A stretch of DNA of 29,992 nt from contig WELB01000059.1 of the NCBI GenBank assembly GCA_009602725.1, positions 461,739 through 491,730 on the forward strand, read 5' to 3'. The translations under genes were made by a program, and so were the position numbers. The stretch comes from Spirogloea muscicola. Lineage: Eukaryota; Streptophyta; Zygnematophyceae; Spirogloeales; Spirogloeaceae. Positions 17,826 to 26,353 of this stretch are shown here, piece by piece (position 1 is the first letter of the stretch; each line of letters opens with the position of its first letter). Below the pieces are notes generated by a model. It had not been told where the DNA came from. It ran no database searches and was given only the letters and a program-made list of their open reading frames with translations.

Positions 17826-18990
17826 TGATATGAATGGCAAGCCATTATCCAGCAGGCACCTCATTTTGACGGAGAGGGACCCGACAATATATCCATGAAA
17901 GCCCTTGGTGGTATCTAGTTGGCAAAGGAAGGCGAAGACTCTGTGTACCCGGTCACAAATAGCTTTAAACCCAGATCGTGAGAGAATGTAATGATACGGC
18001 AATCTCGGAACACATGGGTGAAGCTAAGACAATTGAGAAGGTGCAAAGGTCATTGTCATGGCCCAATATAGACAAGACGGTCAAAGAATATGTATCAACA
18101 TGTGAGGCATGCCAAGCTAACAAACATATTAATCAAGCGGCTCAAGGCCTTCTTTTGATACCGGAGTATACCTGGGAGGTAGTGACCATGGATTTGGTCA
18201 CAGGTTTGCCAAAGACAAGTGCAGGGAATGATGCAATCTTTGTCGTGGTTGATAAGTTGAGTAAGCTGGTGGAAAAGCGATCGAGACTGCCATTACTGCA
18301 GTCGACCTAGCCAAAGTGTTTTCAATCTGGTTGTCAGAATTTTGGTCTTCCAACCAAAATTCATTATGTCGGATAGAGACCCACGCTTTACCAGCCAATT
18401 TTGGAAAGAATAGTCGAAGCTTTGGGGACCAAGTTGGCTATGTCAATGGCGTTTCAATTTCAGACGGATGGCGATACTGAAAGAGCCAACAGAACACTCG
18501 ACGAAATGCTAAGGTCGGCAGCAGAAGGCAGCAAAGACTGGGATATTCTCCTTCCAGCAGTGGAGTTCGCCTACAGCAACTCGATCAGCGCTGCGACGGG
18601 CTTCACACTATTCTTCCTTGACTATGGGAAGCATCCGAAGGATCCTCTCAATGAATTTAATACTGACCAACAGCCATCTCTCAATTCTGTTGGTCAAGCA
18701 TTCTTACAAACTTTAGAAGAAAATATGGAAAAGGCAAAACATCACCCCGCCATGCACAGGCTAGCCAAAGTCGGCACGCACACAAGAAAGGCGGTATGTT
18801 TCCTATATTATGGGGGACTCGGTAATATTGGTCACCAGTAATCTCCGATATAAGGCGCTTGAATCTACGCCTAAGCTAATTAGCTCGTTACACTGGGCCG
18901 TTCAAAGTCGTCAAGTTGTCTCTCCAACCACTTATCATTTATAGTTACCTGTAGATTGGCACATGTACGATAAACTTCATGTAAGCCAAC
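17826..18990 (+). pseudogene. TE-2 integrase, broken
   Basis: Continuation of TE-2 pol after the TE-1 insertion. The zinc finger gives EHMGEAKT and CEACQANKHINQ (about 18013-18130); the catalytic core gives WEVVTMDLVTGLPKTSAGND (first Asp) and AIFVVVDKLSK (18230-18265). A TAG at 18308-18310 and a frameshift follow, with the second Asp region decayed (SDRDPRFTSQFW recognisable in DNA near 18368-18405). A new frame from 18401 has FQTDGDTERANRTLDEMLR, with the catalytic Glu in TER, and LPAVEFAYSNSI. The C-terminal domain is degenerate, ending with HMYDKLHVSQLREF (about 18960-19000). Confidence 0.85.
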
Positions 18991-18993
18991 TAC

Positions 18994-19275
18994 GTGAATT
19001 CCGGCAAAGTGAGTGACCCTTCGACTATTCCCCGGAAGGCAACTACGAGACCTCCCATGATTGGGCCTAGTGGCAACGAGGAGAACGAAGTTGACGGGAT
19101 TGTAGATGACAGAAGGTCGACAAGTGGGACATGGGAATACCTTGTTCGGTGGACAGGTTTTGATGAGAGCAATGACTCCTGGGAACCGGCAGAGAGTCTC
19201 GAGAACGCAAAGGACTTGGTAACCGCTTACCCTGCTATCGTCAAGGGGAAGATGGGCTTGCGAGCAACGCCTTAA
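18994..19275 (+). pseudogene. TE-2 chromodomain
   Basis: About 90 open codons ending with a chromodomain: GTWEYLVRWTGFDESNDSWE followed by PAESLENAKDLV (about 19126-19225). The Y/W/W aromatic positions are kept. Stops at 19273-19275, just before the polypurine tract (AAGAGGGGAGA, 19274-19284). It is the C-terminal tail of the integrase region at 17826-18990 and is read in the frame of VSQLREF. Confidence 0.85.
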
Positions 19276-19288
19276 GAGGGGAGAGCTG

Positions 19289-20232
19289 TGTAACGAAGTT
19301 ACACCGGTAGAACATCAATATCATGGGAATGATAGGTGGAGGGTACTGAAGAGGCCAACCTCCTCATCAGTCGGGCGAAGGACGACGCGCGACATTGGAG
19401 AAAGCCCCAAGGAGAATAACGGCGCGCGACGCTGATGAGGGAGCAATCTGGAATTCCAGCGCGCGATGGCGGCAAAGCCACAATCCAAAATCTAGACTCC
19501 TAGTGTATTAGGCACGGATCCCCGCATCGGCGGCGACTCCAGCGGCAGAGGCGGCGGCCACTGGTGGATATTCTGTGAGGGCTTGTAGCAAGTGGCCGGG
19601 CGCTTGATAATCCCATGAGGCCGGAGGCAGGGCTCCGCGAAACCTCGATGGGTGCTAAAGGTGGAGAAACAGCCTGTGCTTCCCTCCCCCAGACGCTTGT
19701 ATCCCGGATTATTTGCATTTCAACCGTTGGCTACCTGTCTTGTATTTACCCATCGATTACTTGGCTCCGACCTTTGAAGCATTACTTTGCTCGACCTTCT
19801 CCACCGCCTTGCTCGGCGTGCGGTGGCCCGCCGCCACGGGCAGAACGGCGAGCAGCCTGGCTTCAACGTCGTCGGGTCCCTCGCTCAGGTGTTCAGGATG
19901 CGCCTCGCCATTTCTCTCCAGCGGTCTCTTGCGTTTGCCGTACACCTGCGTGCCGGCCGCGCCCTGGCGGCTGCCTCCGGGTTTCGTCAGGGCGACGTCT
20001 TCCCGGCCTCTAGCTATTCGGACCTGCACTTGCTGACTAGAGGTTACTGAGAGTCTCCTTGTCGTCTTAGCACTTAGTCCCCTGCTTTCTGCGCCATTCG
20101 GCTCCTTTTGATCTCGTCCATTCCTTTTGGGCTGGCTTCTCCCAGCCACCAGTCAATTCCGCCGCGCTTGTCTCTTTGTATTGCGACACCAACGCCTTGT
20201 CCTCTAGGGCTTGAAGATCCTCATTTCTTACA
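19289..20232 (+). repeat. TE-2 3' LTR (L3) with an extra 394-bp block
   Basis: TGTAACGAAG...TTCTTACA, 944 bp. It aligns with the 5' LTR except for about 19791-20184, which is missing from the 5' copy. The ACCCT target duplication follows at 20233. Confidence 0.85.
19791..20184 (-). repeat. insert in the TE-2 3' LTR holding dispersed repeat copy 3
   Basis: Present only in the 3' LTR, between TTACTTTGC and GACACCAACGCC. Its right part, read on the minus strand, matches the short dispersed repeat (GGAGAAGCCAGCCCAAAAGG and following AT-rich and AGGAGCC blocks), including the hairpin GGCTGG/CCAGCC at 20130-20147. The left 300 bp are GC-rich and unrecognised. No protein could be assigned. Confidence 0.6.
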
Positions 20233-20237
20233 ACCCT

Positions 20238-20636
20238 CGTCACGCCCTCTGAGGAGGGGTGGCAGGAGAAACGCTGCAAGTAGTGGGCCTTGACCGGGAC
20301 TCCTCAATCCGACCAACTCCGAGAGACACAGCTCTGCTGCTGCCTAGCCAGCCCCGCTGCTGCTTGCTGCCGCCGCCGCCGCCACAGCTCTACTGCTGCC
20401 GCCTGCTGCCCAGCCCGTCGCCGCAGCTCGCCGCTGCGGGTCCCGCGGCTCTCTGTAAGTCTATTGGTAGAGTCACCGCCCTAGGGGGTGCCTCAGGGTA
20501 AGACTTCCGCTGGGCTCTGTGCGCTTATGTGCTTTGGCGTTCTCCTGTATGAGAATGGTCCACAAAACACCCTATGTTCGAATCTTAAGCAGGACTTTCT
20601 GATCCTAATTGTGTGATTAGCGACAGAGATGTGACA
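20238..20636 (+). mobile_element. L2 LTR, right part
   Basis: Continues the LTR begun at 4731: CGTCACGCCCTC, the CTG/GCC-rich block, GTGCCTCAGGGTAAGACTTC, ACACCCTATGTTCGAA and the terminal GAGATGTGACA. It is the reverse complement of 9120 onward. Followed by GCTTC (20637-20641), the duplication matching 4726-4730. Confidence 0.8.
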
Positions 20637-20641
20637 GCTTC

Positions 20642-20880
20642 CTCCGTGCCAACCCCCCTCCAGGAAAATTTCGTGTATTTGAAACAAACATAGGCCAATG
20701 GCCAAGTACAAAGGCGCCCTCCAGGGGTGTGGGCGGGTCGCCCCAAGGCCTGCCCTTCGGCTGGCCCAAGGTCCCCCCTTGGCAGGGTGGAGGGCGAGGG
20801 GTGGTTTTACGACGGGCGGGGCCCGCACCTGCGCGGGCCACTTGCTTAGCCAGCCAGCCCGCCACCTGGCGGCACCCGAC
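20642..20880 (-). mobile_element. L1-like LTR, right half
   Basis: Continues 4422-4730: CCGTGCCAACCCCCCTCCAG, CCTCCAGGGGTGTGGGCGGG, TCGCCCCAAGGCC and a GCCCGCCACCTGGCGG end, in the reverse-complement order of the TE-1 LTR. About 40 bp of AT-rich sequence near 20665-20700 has no counterpart. The terminal bases are missing where the next fragment begins. Confidence 0.6.
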
Positions 20881-20892
20881 GGCAAGAAAATT

Positions 20893-21688
20893 TGCTATTC
20901 TTCATTGTGCCACAGAAGCGCGGCGTAGCTGATCGAGCTCCGCTGGGATGTCGCTGTTGTGCTCGCACGAGGCGGGACACAGGCTCCTTAGGCGTAGTGT
21001 CGATGCCACTCAGCTCAAGCCTTGCCCGACCGCAGGAGGGTATATGTCGCTCGCAGCCCACTCCCTGGTAGCAGTGTCCATGGGGGACACATATGCTTTT
21101 TGAGGGGCTCGTTGCCGAGGCACCAGCTAGGATCCTCATAGACTCAGGGGCCTCAGTGTCCTTCGTCAAACGGGAATAGGTGTGCTCCACTGGCTTGCAT
21201 ATACAAGCAGATGGTTTATCTAGAGTGACATTGGCCATCATTGGTCGATGTGTTGGGCTTGTGCAAGGTTCCCAGTCACATCCAGCAATACAAAGCCGAG
21301 GTGCCTTGCTACGCTATTGCGTTGACCGTCGCATTTGATGTGATCTTGGGTGATGACTGGCTTTGTCCCGCATCTGCATGCCTTGACTTTGAACGCCAAA
21401 CTTGCACTGTACAACGTGGCGCACGGCACTTTGTCCTTTGCAAGTAGCTTCCCTGTGCACCGCCGCTGGCGGCAGGGGCTTCCATTCTGCTGTCCGCCAT
21501 GCAGATGAAGCGACTGATTCAGAAGAATGCTGTGCAGATGTCATTTCTTGTGATAGTGGTGTCGAATGACGAGTCTAAGCCTGACTTGTGTGTGAATGCT
21601 GCGGAGTCACATGGCGGGGTTCTGCTGGAAGAGTGAATGCTGCGGATGTGTTTTCCGACTCTCTTCCGGACGGTCTACCTCCGCAGCG
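20893..21688 (+). pseudogene. gag-end/protease remnant of an L1-lineage element
   Basis: Aligns to TE-1 about 13034-13815. Recognisable parts are the TCATTGTGCC.CAGA.GCGCGGCG start, the protease motif ILIDSGASVSFV (about 21130-21165), a stop at 21177-21179, YKAEVPCYAIALTVAFDVIL and GDDWLCPASACLDFE (21290-21390), and the VFSDSLPDGLP linker (21645-21680). Homology ends abruptly near 21688. A small duplication (GTGAATGCTGCGGA at about 21590 and 21632) replaces about 40 bp. Confidence 0.8.
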
Positions 21689-21689
21689 T

Positions 21690-21880
21690 GCTGTCAGCCG
21701 CCGCCGCCACCGCAAGCAGCGCCGGCAGCACAAGCGGGCTCACGCAGCGGCGCGCTCACATCGCCGGCGAGCTCGACGCCGCCGCGCACGAGGTCGCGTC
21801 CGCCGCGGGTCTCCACCGCCACGCGCATGGCCGCCGCCGCCGCCGCCGCCGCCGCAGCAGCTTGGGCGCTACTGCTGCGC
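21690..21880 (+). other. GC3-rich open stretch, possible upstream exon
   Basis: The frame VLSAAAATASSAGSTSG and LTQRRAHIAGELDAAAHEVA has nearly all codons ending in G or C, like the exons downstream, and begins exactly where the retrotransposon remnant stops. It could be an exon of the esterase-like gene, but the opposite strand is also open, and GC content alone may explain it. 21881-22280 shows no clear gene; it holds a short telomere-like patch (CCCTAAACCCAAACCC, near 22122). Confidence 0.25.
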
Positions 21881-22281
21881 CTTGATGGGCACCCACGAAA
21901 CGCACCTGGGTGGCCTTTACAGCCCGCTCTTAACGACACTAGCAGCCGCTTTCCATTGACCACTTTACCGTTGGGTCCCATCGTCTGCGGCGGGCAGCGC
22001 TGCCGCATTCATCGGCAGCCGCATTCGTGCTGCCGCCGCCACGCAGCCGCGGCCCCGCCATGGCGGCCGCCCACCACCGCCACGGCAGCGCCGCCTGCGC
22101 CAGGTCCGCCCTCCAATCCCCAAACCCTAAACCCAAACCCACAACCCCGGCTACTCAGCGACCCGTTGTCGCAGACCCTGCCCTCCCTGCTCCCTGCGGC
22201 TGTCTCGCAAGCTCTCCTGCTCACCCGCTCGCAGCCTCGACCTCTGCTTGGAGCCTTCCCATTCTCCATGTCGCATGAATT

Positions 22282-24000
22282 GTGCGCGCAATCCCGCCGA
22301 TTGCTCTCGTCCTCCGCCTTCTGTGCTTGCCCTCATACTTGGCCACTCAGGGCCCTCCAATATTCAATGCACACTCCATTACCCCATCTCGCCTCACCCC
22401 CTCCCTGTCTCCTGAATCCTCCCTCCTGCTGGGTACTTCCGTCTCCTCTGCCGGCAGCCTGCTGGCCGTGCTCGGCGTCTCGGCATTCCTCCACACGCAC
22501 GTGCTGCTCTCCGCCGGCGCCTCCGCGCCCGGCGGCTCCCTGCACTCGCTGCTGGCCTACCTCCGCCGCACTGCCGCCGCTGCCGCCAGCCCAACTACGG
22601 GTGCGCTCCGCCTGTTGCCCGAGCTGGTCCTGGCACCCACCCAGGCGCCGCCTCCTGCAGCGTCTAAATCGTCCGCTGGGCGCCACCGCCGCTGCAGGCT
22701 ACCGGCGCTGGGGGCTCGACCCTTGTGTCCAGCGCACACCTGAGGTGCGGTGGGAGGCTCCGTTGGCCCCGCCCATCGCCGCCGCCGACGCCGCCGGGAA
22801 TGCCAGCGACGCTGCCACTGTCGAAGAGCCGCCGAAGCCAGCATGGGCGTGGGAGCTGCAGGCTGCGCGGCGGTGTAGCCTCCGGCAGCTTGGGCGCCAG
22901 GACGCACTGGCGGCGCTGGGACGGGAGGCGTGGTTTGTTGTGGCTGGCGACTCCCAGACACGGCTGCTGTTTCGTGCACTGCTGCGGCTGCTTCTCCTGC
23001 CAAGCCAGCCAGCGCCAGAGCACCGTACCCACAGAAGCTTCGAGGTTGTGATGGCGGCGCCCGACGATGGTGTCCGTCTCTCGTTCTTTTGGAATCCGTA
23101 CCCCGCCAACCTGACCGCCACCGTGGGCGCTCTTGCCAGGTACCCCCTCGGCTGCTCCCCAAGTTCTCCATGTGAAATCTGTCCCCCTGCCTCCTCTCCT
23201 CAAGCACCAAAACTCTGAGCTCGAGTGCAGTTGCTGATTATGACCTGGGCCTGGCCATCCCAGGCCTTCAATCAGATTGCCAACTTGTCGGCGGGAGCTT
23301 ACTGTGGTGCGGCGCCGATGTGCAAGGTGGTCTGACGCTCTCTGCTCTCCACTGGTTTCACCGCAGGAACGGCACTGTGCCGGATGTGCTGGTCCTTGGG
23401 GCGGGCCTATGGCACATGCTCTGGACACCCGACGCTGACGATTACAGGTTTGCCATTGTGACATGCGATGCCACCTCCTCCAATGGATGGAGCGGGGAGT
23501 AATCGAGCCAATCAACTGATCGGAAGTGGGGGTCGACGAGCTTGAAGCTTTGGGTTTGACCGTCGACCCAGAGTTCCAGGTGTCTATCCTTCTAGACAGC
23601 CTTAAGCAATGCACGTCACATGTCGTCGTCTTTATCAGCTGTGTTGACGAGGAGAAGACGACGCTGGCGTACGTTGCGGCAGACTTATTCAGGAGGAGGG
23701 TAAGCTGCGGGACACGGAGCAGGAGAGCAAGCCAAGGATGCTGGCGCGACATGCGCAGGCTGATAGAGGCCAACAGCAGGACATGGCCAAACCCAAAGCT
23801 TCGGCCAAACCCAAAGCTTCGAGCTCGTCGACACCCGCTTGACGTGCTCAGATGATCGGCTAACTTTCTCCTCTCCTCCATCCTCGGCTGAGGAGTTGTC
23901 ACTGTGCAATCATCGCCCTCTGCAGGCCAGCCGGCTCGCAGGATGCCACCAACTTCCTCCACGCCTCTGCAGCGCTTGCAGATGGCAAGATCTGCGTCAG
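22282..24000 (+). CDS. PC-esterase/Cas1p-like SGNH membrane protein, multi-exon, ends unresolved
   Basis: Predicted exons: about 22282-22600, 22698-23139, 23367-23447 and possibly 23928 to about 24000; all junctions are GT-AG and keep phase. Exon 1 codes a membrane segment (SAGSLLAVLGVSAFLHTHVL), suggesting a type II Golgi/ER protein. Exon 2 holds RREAWFVV-type strand and AGDSQTRLLFRALLRLL, with the GDS nucleophile motif, then LSFFWNPYPANLTATVGAL. Exon 3 gives NGTVPDVLVLGAGLWHML. This order (W..C.L, GDS, F.WNPY, PDVLVLG.GLWH) is that of the PC-esterase/Cas1p family, which acylates or deacylates glycans. The closing D-x-x-H block was not found and no ATG precedes the membrane segment, so both ends are incomplete. 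Bases 22664-24211 are also open on the other strand, judged accidental. Confidence 0.6.
23526..23840 (+). pseudogene. Copia-type gag fragment within a predicted intron
   Basis: VDELEALGLTVDPEFQVSIL followed by LDSLKQ, a VVVFIS stretch, DEEKTTLAYVAADL and, after a frame slip, EEGKLRDTEQESKPR resembles the gag (UBN2-type) domain of Ty1/copia elements, in which L..LP..Y, L(T/A)L.EV...LL and a charged tail are typical. An 18-bp direct duplication (GGCCAAACCCAAAGCTTC) occurs at about 23786-23822. No LTR, primer site or pol was recognised next to it. It lies between the donor at 23448 and the likely acceptor at about 23927 of the esterase-like gene. Confidence 0.55.
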
Positions 24001-24840
24001 GTGGTGCTGGTCCAGGCTGTTCATGATGTACGCCAATACCACAGCGTCCCGCTCCTCCCACTCCTATGTGAGCCTTTGGCGCAGAATGCACAGCCGAAAT
24101 CTTGGCCCCGTTGTGCTGATAGTGCCACCTCCTTGCCACCAGCCGCAGACTGCCCAAGCGGCACGCTTCACCTGACTCCTCAGCGAGCAGGCAGTGAGGT
24201 GCAGCAGCCATGTGCGGCAGCAGAACGGGGAAGGGTTTGCCCTGCTCAAAGCTTCACAGAGATAACCCCTCGGTCAGGATCCAGACTGAAAGTGCTTCTC
24301 CGTGCCATCCTCCTCAGACCTGGAGATTTGTGTGGGTCGGCCCAAGGCCCACCCCTTGAGACTGTGACAGCATTTGAGTTCACAGTTAGCCTATTCCACC
24401 AGCACAAGTTGATGCTCAGAATATGGACATCGAATGCCTCCCTTGCGACTGTACACGTCCTTGACGACAAGGACAACATTCACCGCGGCAGCCTGATTGG
24501 TGCATTATCAGCAGGTGCGATGTTGATCTCTTTTTGACAGGAGTAGGTCAAGGAGGGGTCCTTTGCAGGAAGGCTTTGGCTTGCGTGGTGGTGATCTGGC
24601 TCTTCAGCTTAGCTTGTCGGATATGTATGTGCTCACTCGTGGATATTAGAGGCCCCCTTAGCCAGCATGATGCCCCTTACCAGAACTTTGTTTTGGACGC
24701 CTCTCCTGAGCGCTTAGCTTAGTTGGCTTTGAGAGAGCAGTAAAGTCGATCAATCCCAGACTTGTAAGCCGGAGAGTTTCTGGCTTGCAGCACATCCTGC
24801 AGTAAAAGTCATTTTCTCTATTTATATAGCCTATGGCTTG
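24001..24840. other. unassigned region downstream of the esterase-like gene
   Basis: Open stretches exist (for example 23839-24537 plus) but show no recognised domain and mixed codon use. A TGTAA (24764-24768), the poly(A) signal of several green algae, and a TTTATATAG (about 24820) may mark a transcript end and a promoter; both are weak. The remaining exons of the esterase-like gene could lie here. Confidence 0.3.
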
Positions 24841-24880
24841 GTTGGAGCTCAGATACTCACTGACCTACTTGCTGTTGCGG

Positions 24881-25055
24881 CTGGTGGATGAAGGTGCATG
24901 CTTATGCTGCAAGCGATAAGATTGTGGGCCCATAACCTGTTGAGTTGAGCTTATCATCACTGCCTCCTTGAAGCCGATTGACTGCTCAACTCAACAGCTC
25001 ATGGGCCCACATTCGTATGGCTTGCAGAACAGCATACACCTTCATTTGTCACCGG
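24881..25055. repeat. long imperfect inverted repeat (hairpin)
   Basis: The left arm 24881-24950 and right arm 24984-25055 are about 85% complementary over about 70 bp, with a 33-base loop. The innermost 16 bases (CTGTTGAGTTGAGC and neighbours) and TGTGGGCCCAT are perfectly paired. A third, direct-orientation relative of the left arm lies at about 25106-25170 (TGAAGGTGCAGAAATGCTGC, TGTGGGCCCA, TTGAGCTTATC). Possible identities are a foldback (MITE-like) element or a small-RNA precursor. Confidence 0.8.
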
Positions 25056-25170
25056 CCGCAGCGGTCATCACTTCAGGCAACCTGTCAAGCTCCATGCAAG
25101 CAGGGGCTGAAGGTGCAGAAATGCTGCACGCCTTTGGACTGTGGGCCCACGACTGCTTGATTGAGCTTAT

Positions 25171-26091
25171 CTCAACTGCCCTCGTGGGTGCTCAGCTACT
25201 TGAGTGCTCAAGTCAAGAGGCTGCCCCACCTGCTGTGACAAGGAGACATGCACGCGTTTTCAGAAAGTTCGACCTCCTACCATCTCCTATGCTGATAGAC
25301 ATGTGTGACATGCTGTCAGACTAGGGGTCAAATTCATCTTGCCCAAGTTGGATGAATAGATCAGCCAAATACATCTTGAACATCTCTACAATTGACGTGG
25401 TAATGTTTCTCGATCTTCGTTGCAAGTAGAGACGTGAATTTGGTGCAGATGCAGGTAGGAATGTTGAGAATTCCACGGGCAATGGACTAGTTGCTGATAT
25501 TGAGCGAGGATTTGTGACATGTGTTGTTTACAGGGCTCTCTTCGTTGTGCAGCAGCCAGCATCGGACCCAGCTCGATGACAACCTCCTTCAAGTGTTTAT
25601 GATCTGTCTCTCACAAGCTTGGTTACTCCCAGCCATGTTGCAGATAGACCGACTGCAACACCGTCAAAGCAAGAGGGAAGTGCCAGTAGTCACAGCGAAA
25701 GAGACGCAAAACATATAGCATCGAACGCTGAACCTGCTGAAGAGCAATGGCACATGCTACATCTGCTGTGAAGCAAGAACCTGCAGCTGCTGCTATTACC
25801 AGAGTGTCTGCATCTGCTGCAATCTCAACAGCTTATCACTTGCACCTGAATGTGCCTTCGTGGCTTTGCAGTGGAACGTTTTGTCGTTTGCTTATGAGAT
25901 TCTTTCAGTGATGCTAGTCTTGTAGCAGGAGGTTGCCGATGCTGAGGATGCCTCACTTGTGAATTCTAACAATTGGCAGCTGTATCAAGAGTACTGGTTG
26001 CACGTTAGTTGTGGCTATCAGGGAATGATTATCAAGAGGATTGGAGGCGATATAGTTACAAGGCTCACTTGTTAGCAAATTAGTACTTCCA
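25171..26091. other. no recognised gene
   Basis: AT-richer than the surroundings, only short open frames, no domain, tRNA or LTR terminus recognised. A CTGCTG/TGCATCTGC-rich patch at about 25750-25830 is low-complexity. Confidence 0.5.
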
Positions 26092-26353
26092 AAGGAGGGA
26101 GAATGTTTGCTGTCGCCTCCGCTCCAATCGCTTCATTCATCGTGCTGTGTGCAATGCAGTTTGTTGCAGCCAAGTTGCTTTGGCACTTTTACTGAAGTCT
26201 GCTTGATTCGTCTGTGGCCATTGCCTTACATTTATTTGTTCATCCCATTGTGGGCTGGCTTTTCCCAGGCCTCGCCCCCTTCTGGAAAAGCTGTTTCTTC
26301 TTCTCCTATAGAGGGGGTGAGAGATAGAAAGACGCTGCTTTAAGGAGGGAGAA
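26092..26353. mobile_element. 238-bp block between 12-bp direct repeats
   Basis: AAGGAGGGAGAA occurs at 26092-26103 and 26342-26353. Between them the block starts TGTTTGCTGTCGCC and contains GGGCTGGCTTTTCCCAGGCC (26252-26271), which with its right flank matches the reverse complement of the dispersed repeat (copies at 186-320 and 17389-17524). The left repeat followed by TG also resembles a polypurine tract next to an LTR, but no CA end was found. Confidence 0.5.

Larger units (their letters stand above)
5264..20232 (+). mobile_element. TE-2: Ty3/gypsy (chromovirus-like) retrotransposon with later insertions
   Basis: A complete though dead element flanked by the 5-bp duplication ACCCT (5259-5263 and 20233-20237). 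Order: 5' LTR 5264-6514, degenerate primer-binding site, gag from 6569, protease about 7947-8357, reverse transcriptase about 8590-9119, RNase H 9901-10438, integrase 17826-18990, chromodomain about 19000-19275, polypurine tract, 3' LTR 19289-20232. Domain order and the chromodomain place it among Ty3/gypsy chromoviruses. It sits inside an L2 LTR, whose sequence is continuous across the two flanks. Three later insertions interrupt it: 5343-6030, 9120-9895 and 10444-17820. A deletion also removed the reverse-transcriptase catalytic core near 8950. Confidence 0.9.

Noticed and set aside
19757-20149. 130-codon minus-strand open frame in the TE-2 3' LTR insert
   Set aside because: No recognisable domain, and it spans the border between LTR and insert, so it is not a captured gene on present evidence.
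22112-22150. telomere-like CCCTAAACCC patch
   Set aside because: Only one exact CCCTAAA and a few degenerate units; too short to claim an interstitial telomere.
22664-24211. 515-codon open frame on the minus strand
   Set aside because: It lies antisense to the esterase-like exons, shows no recognisable domain and is explained by GC-rich codons that avoid stops on the opposite strand; it also crosses the gag-like fragment.
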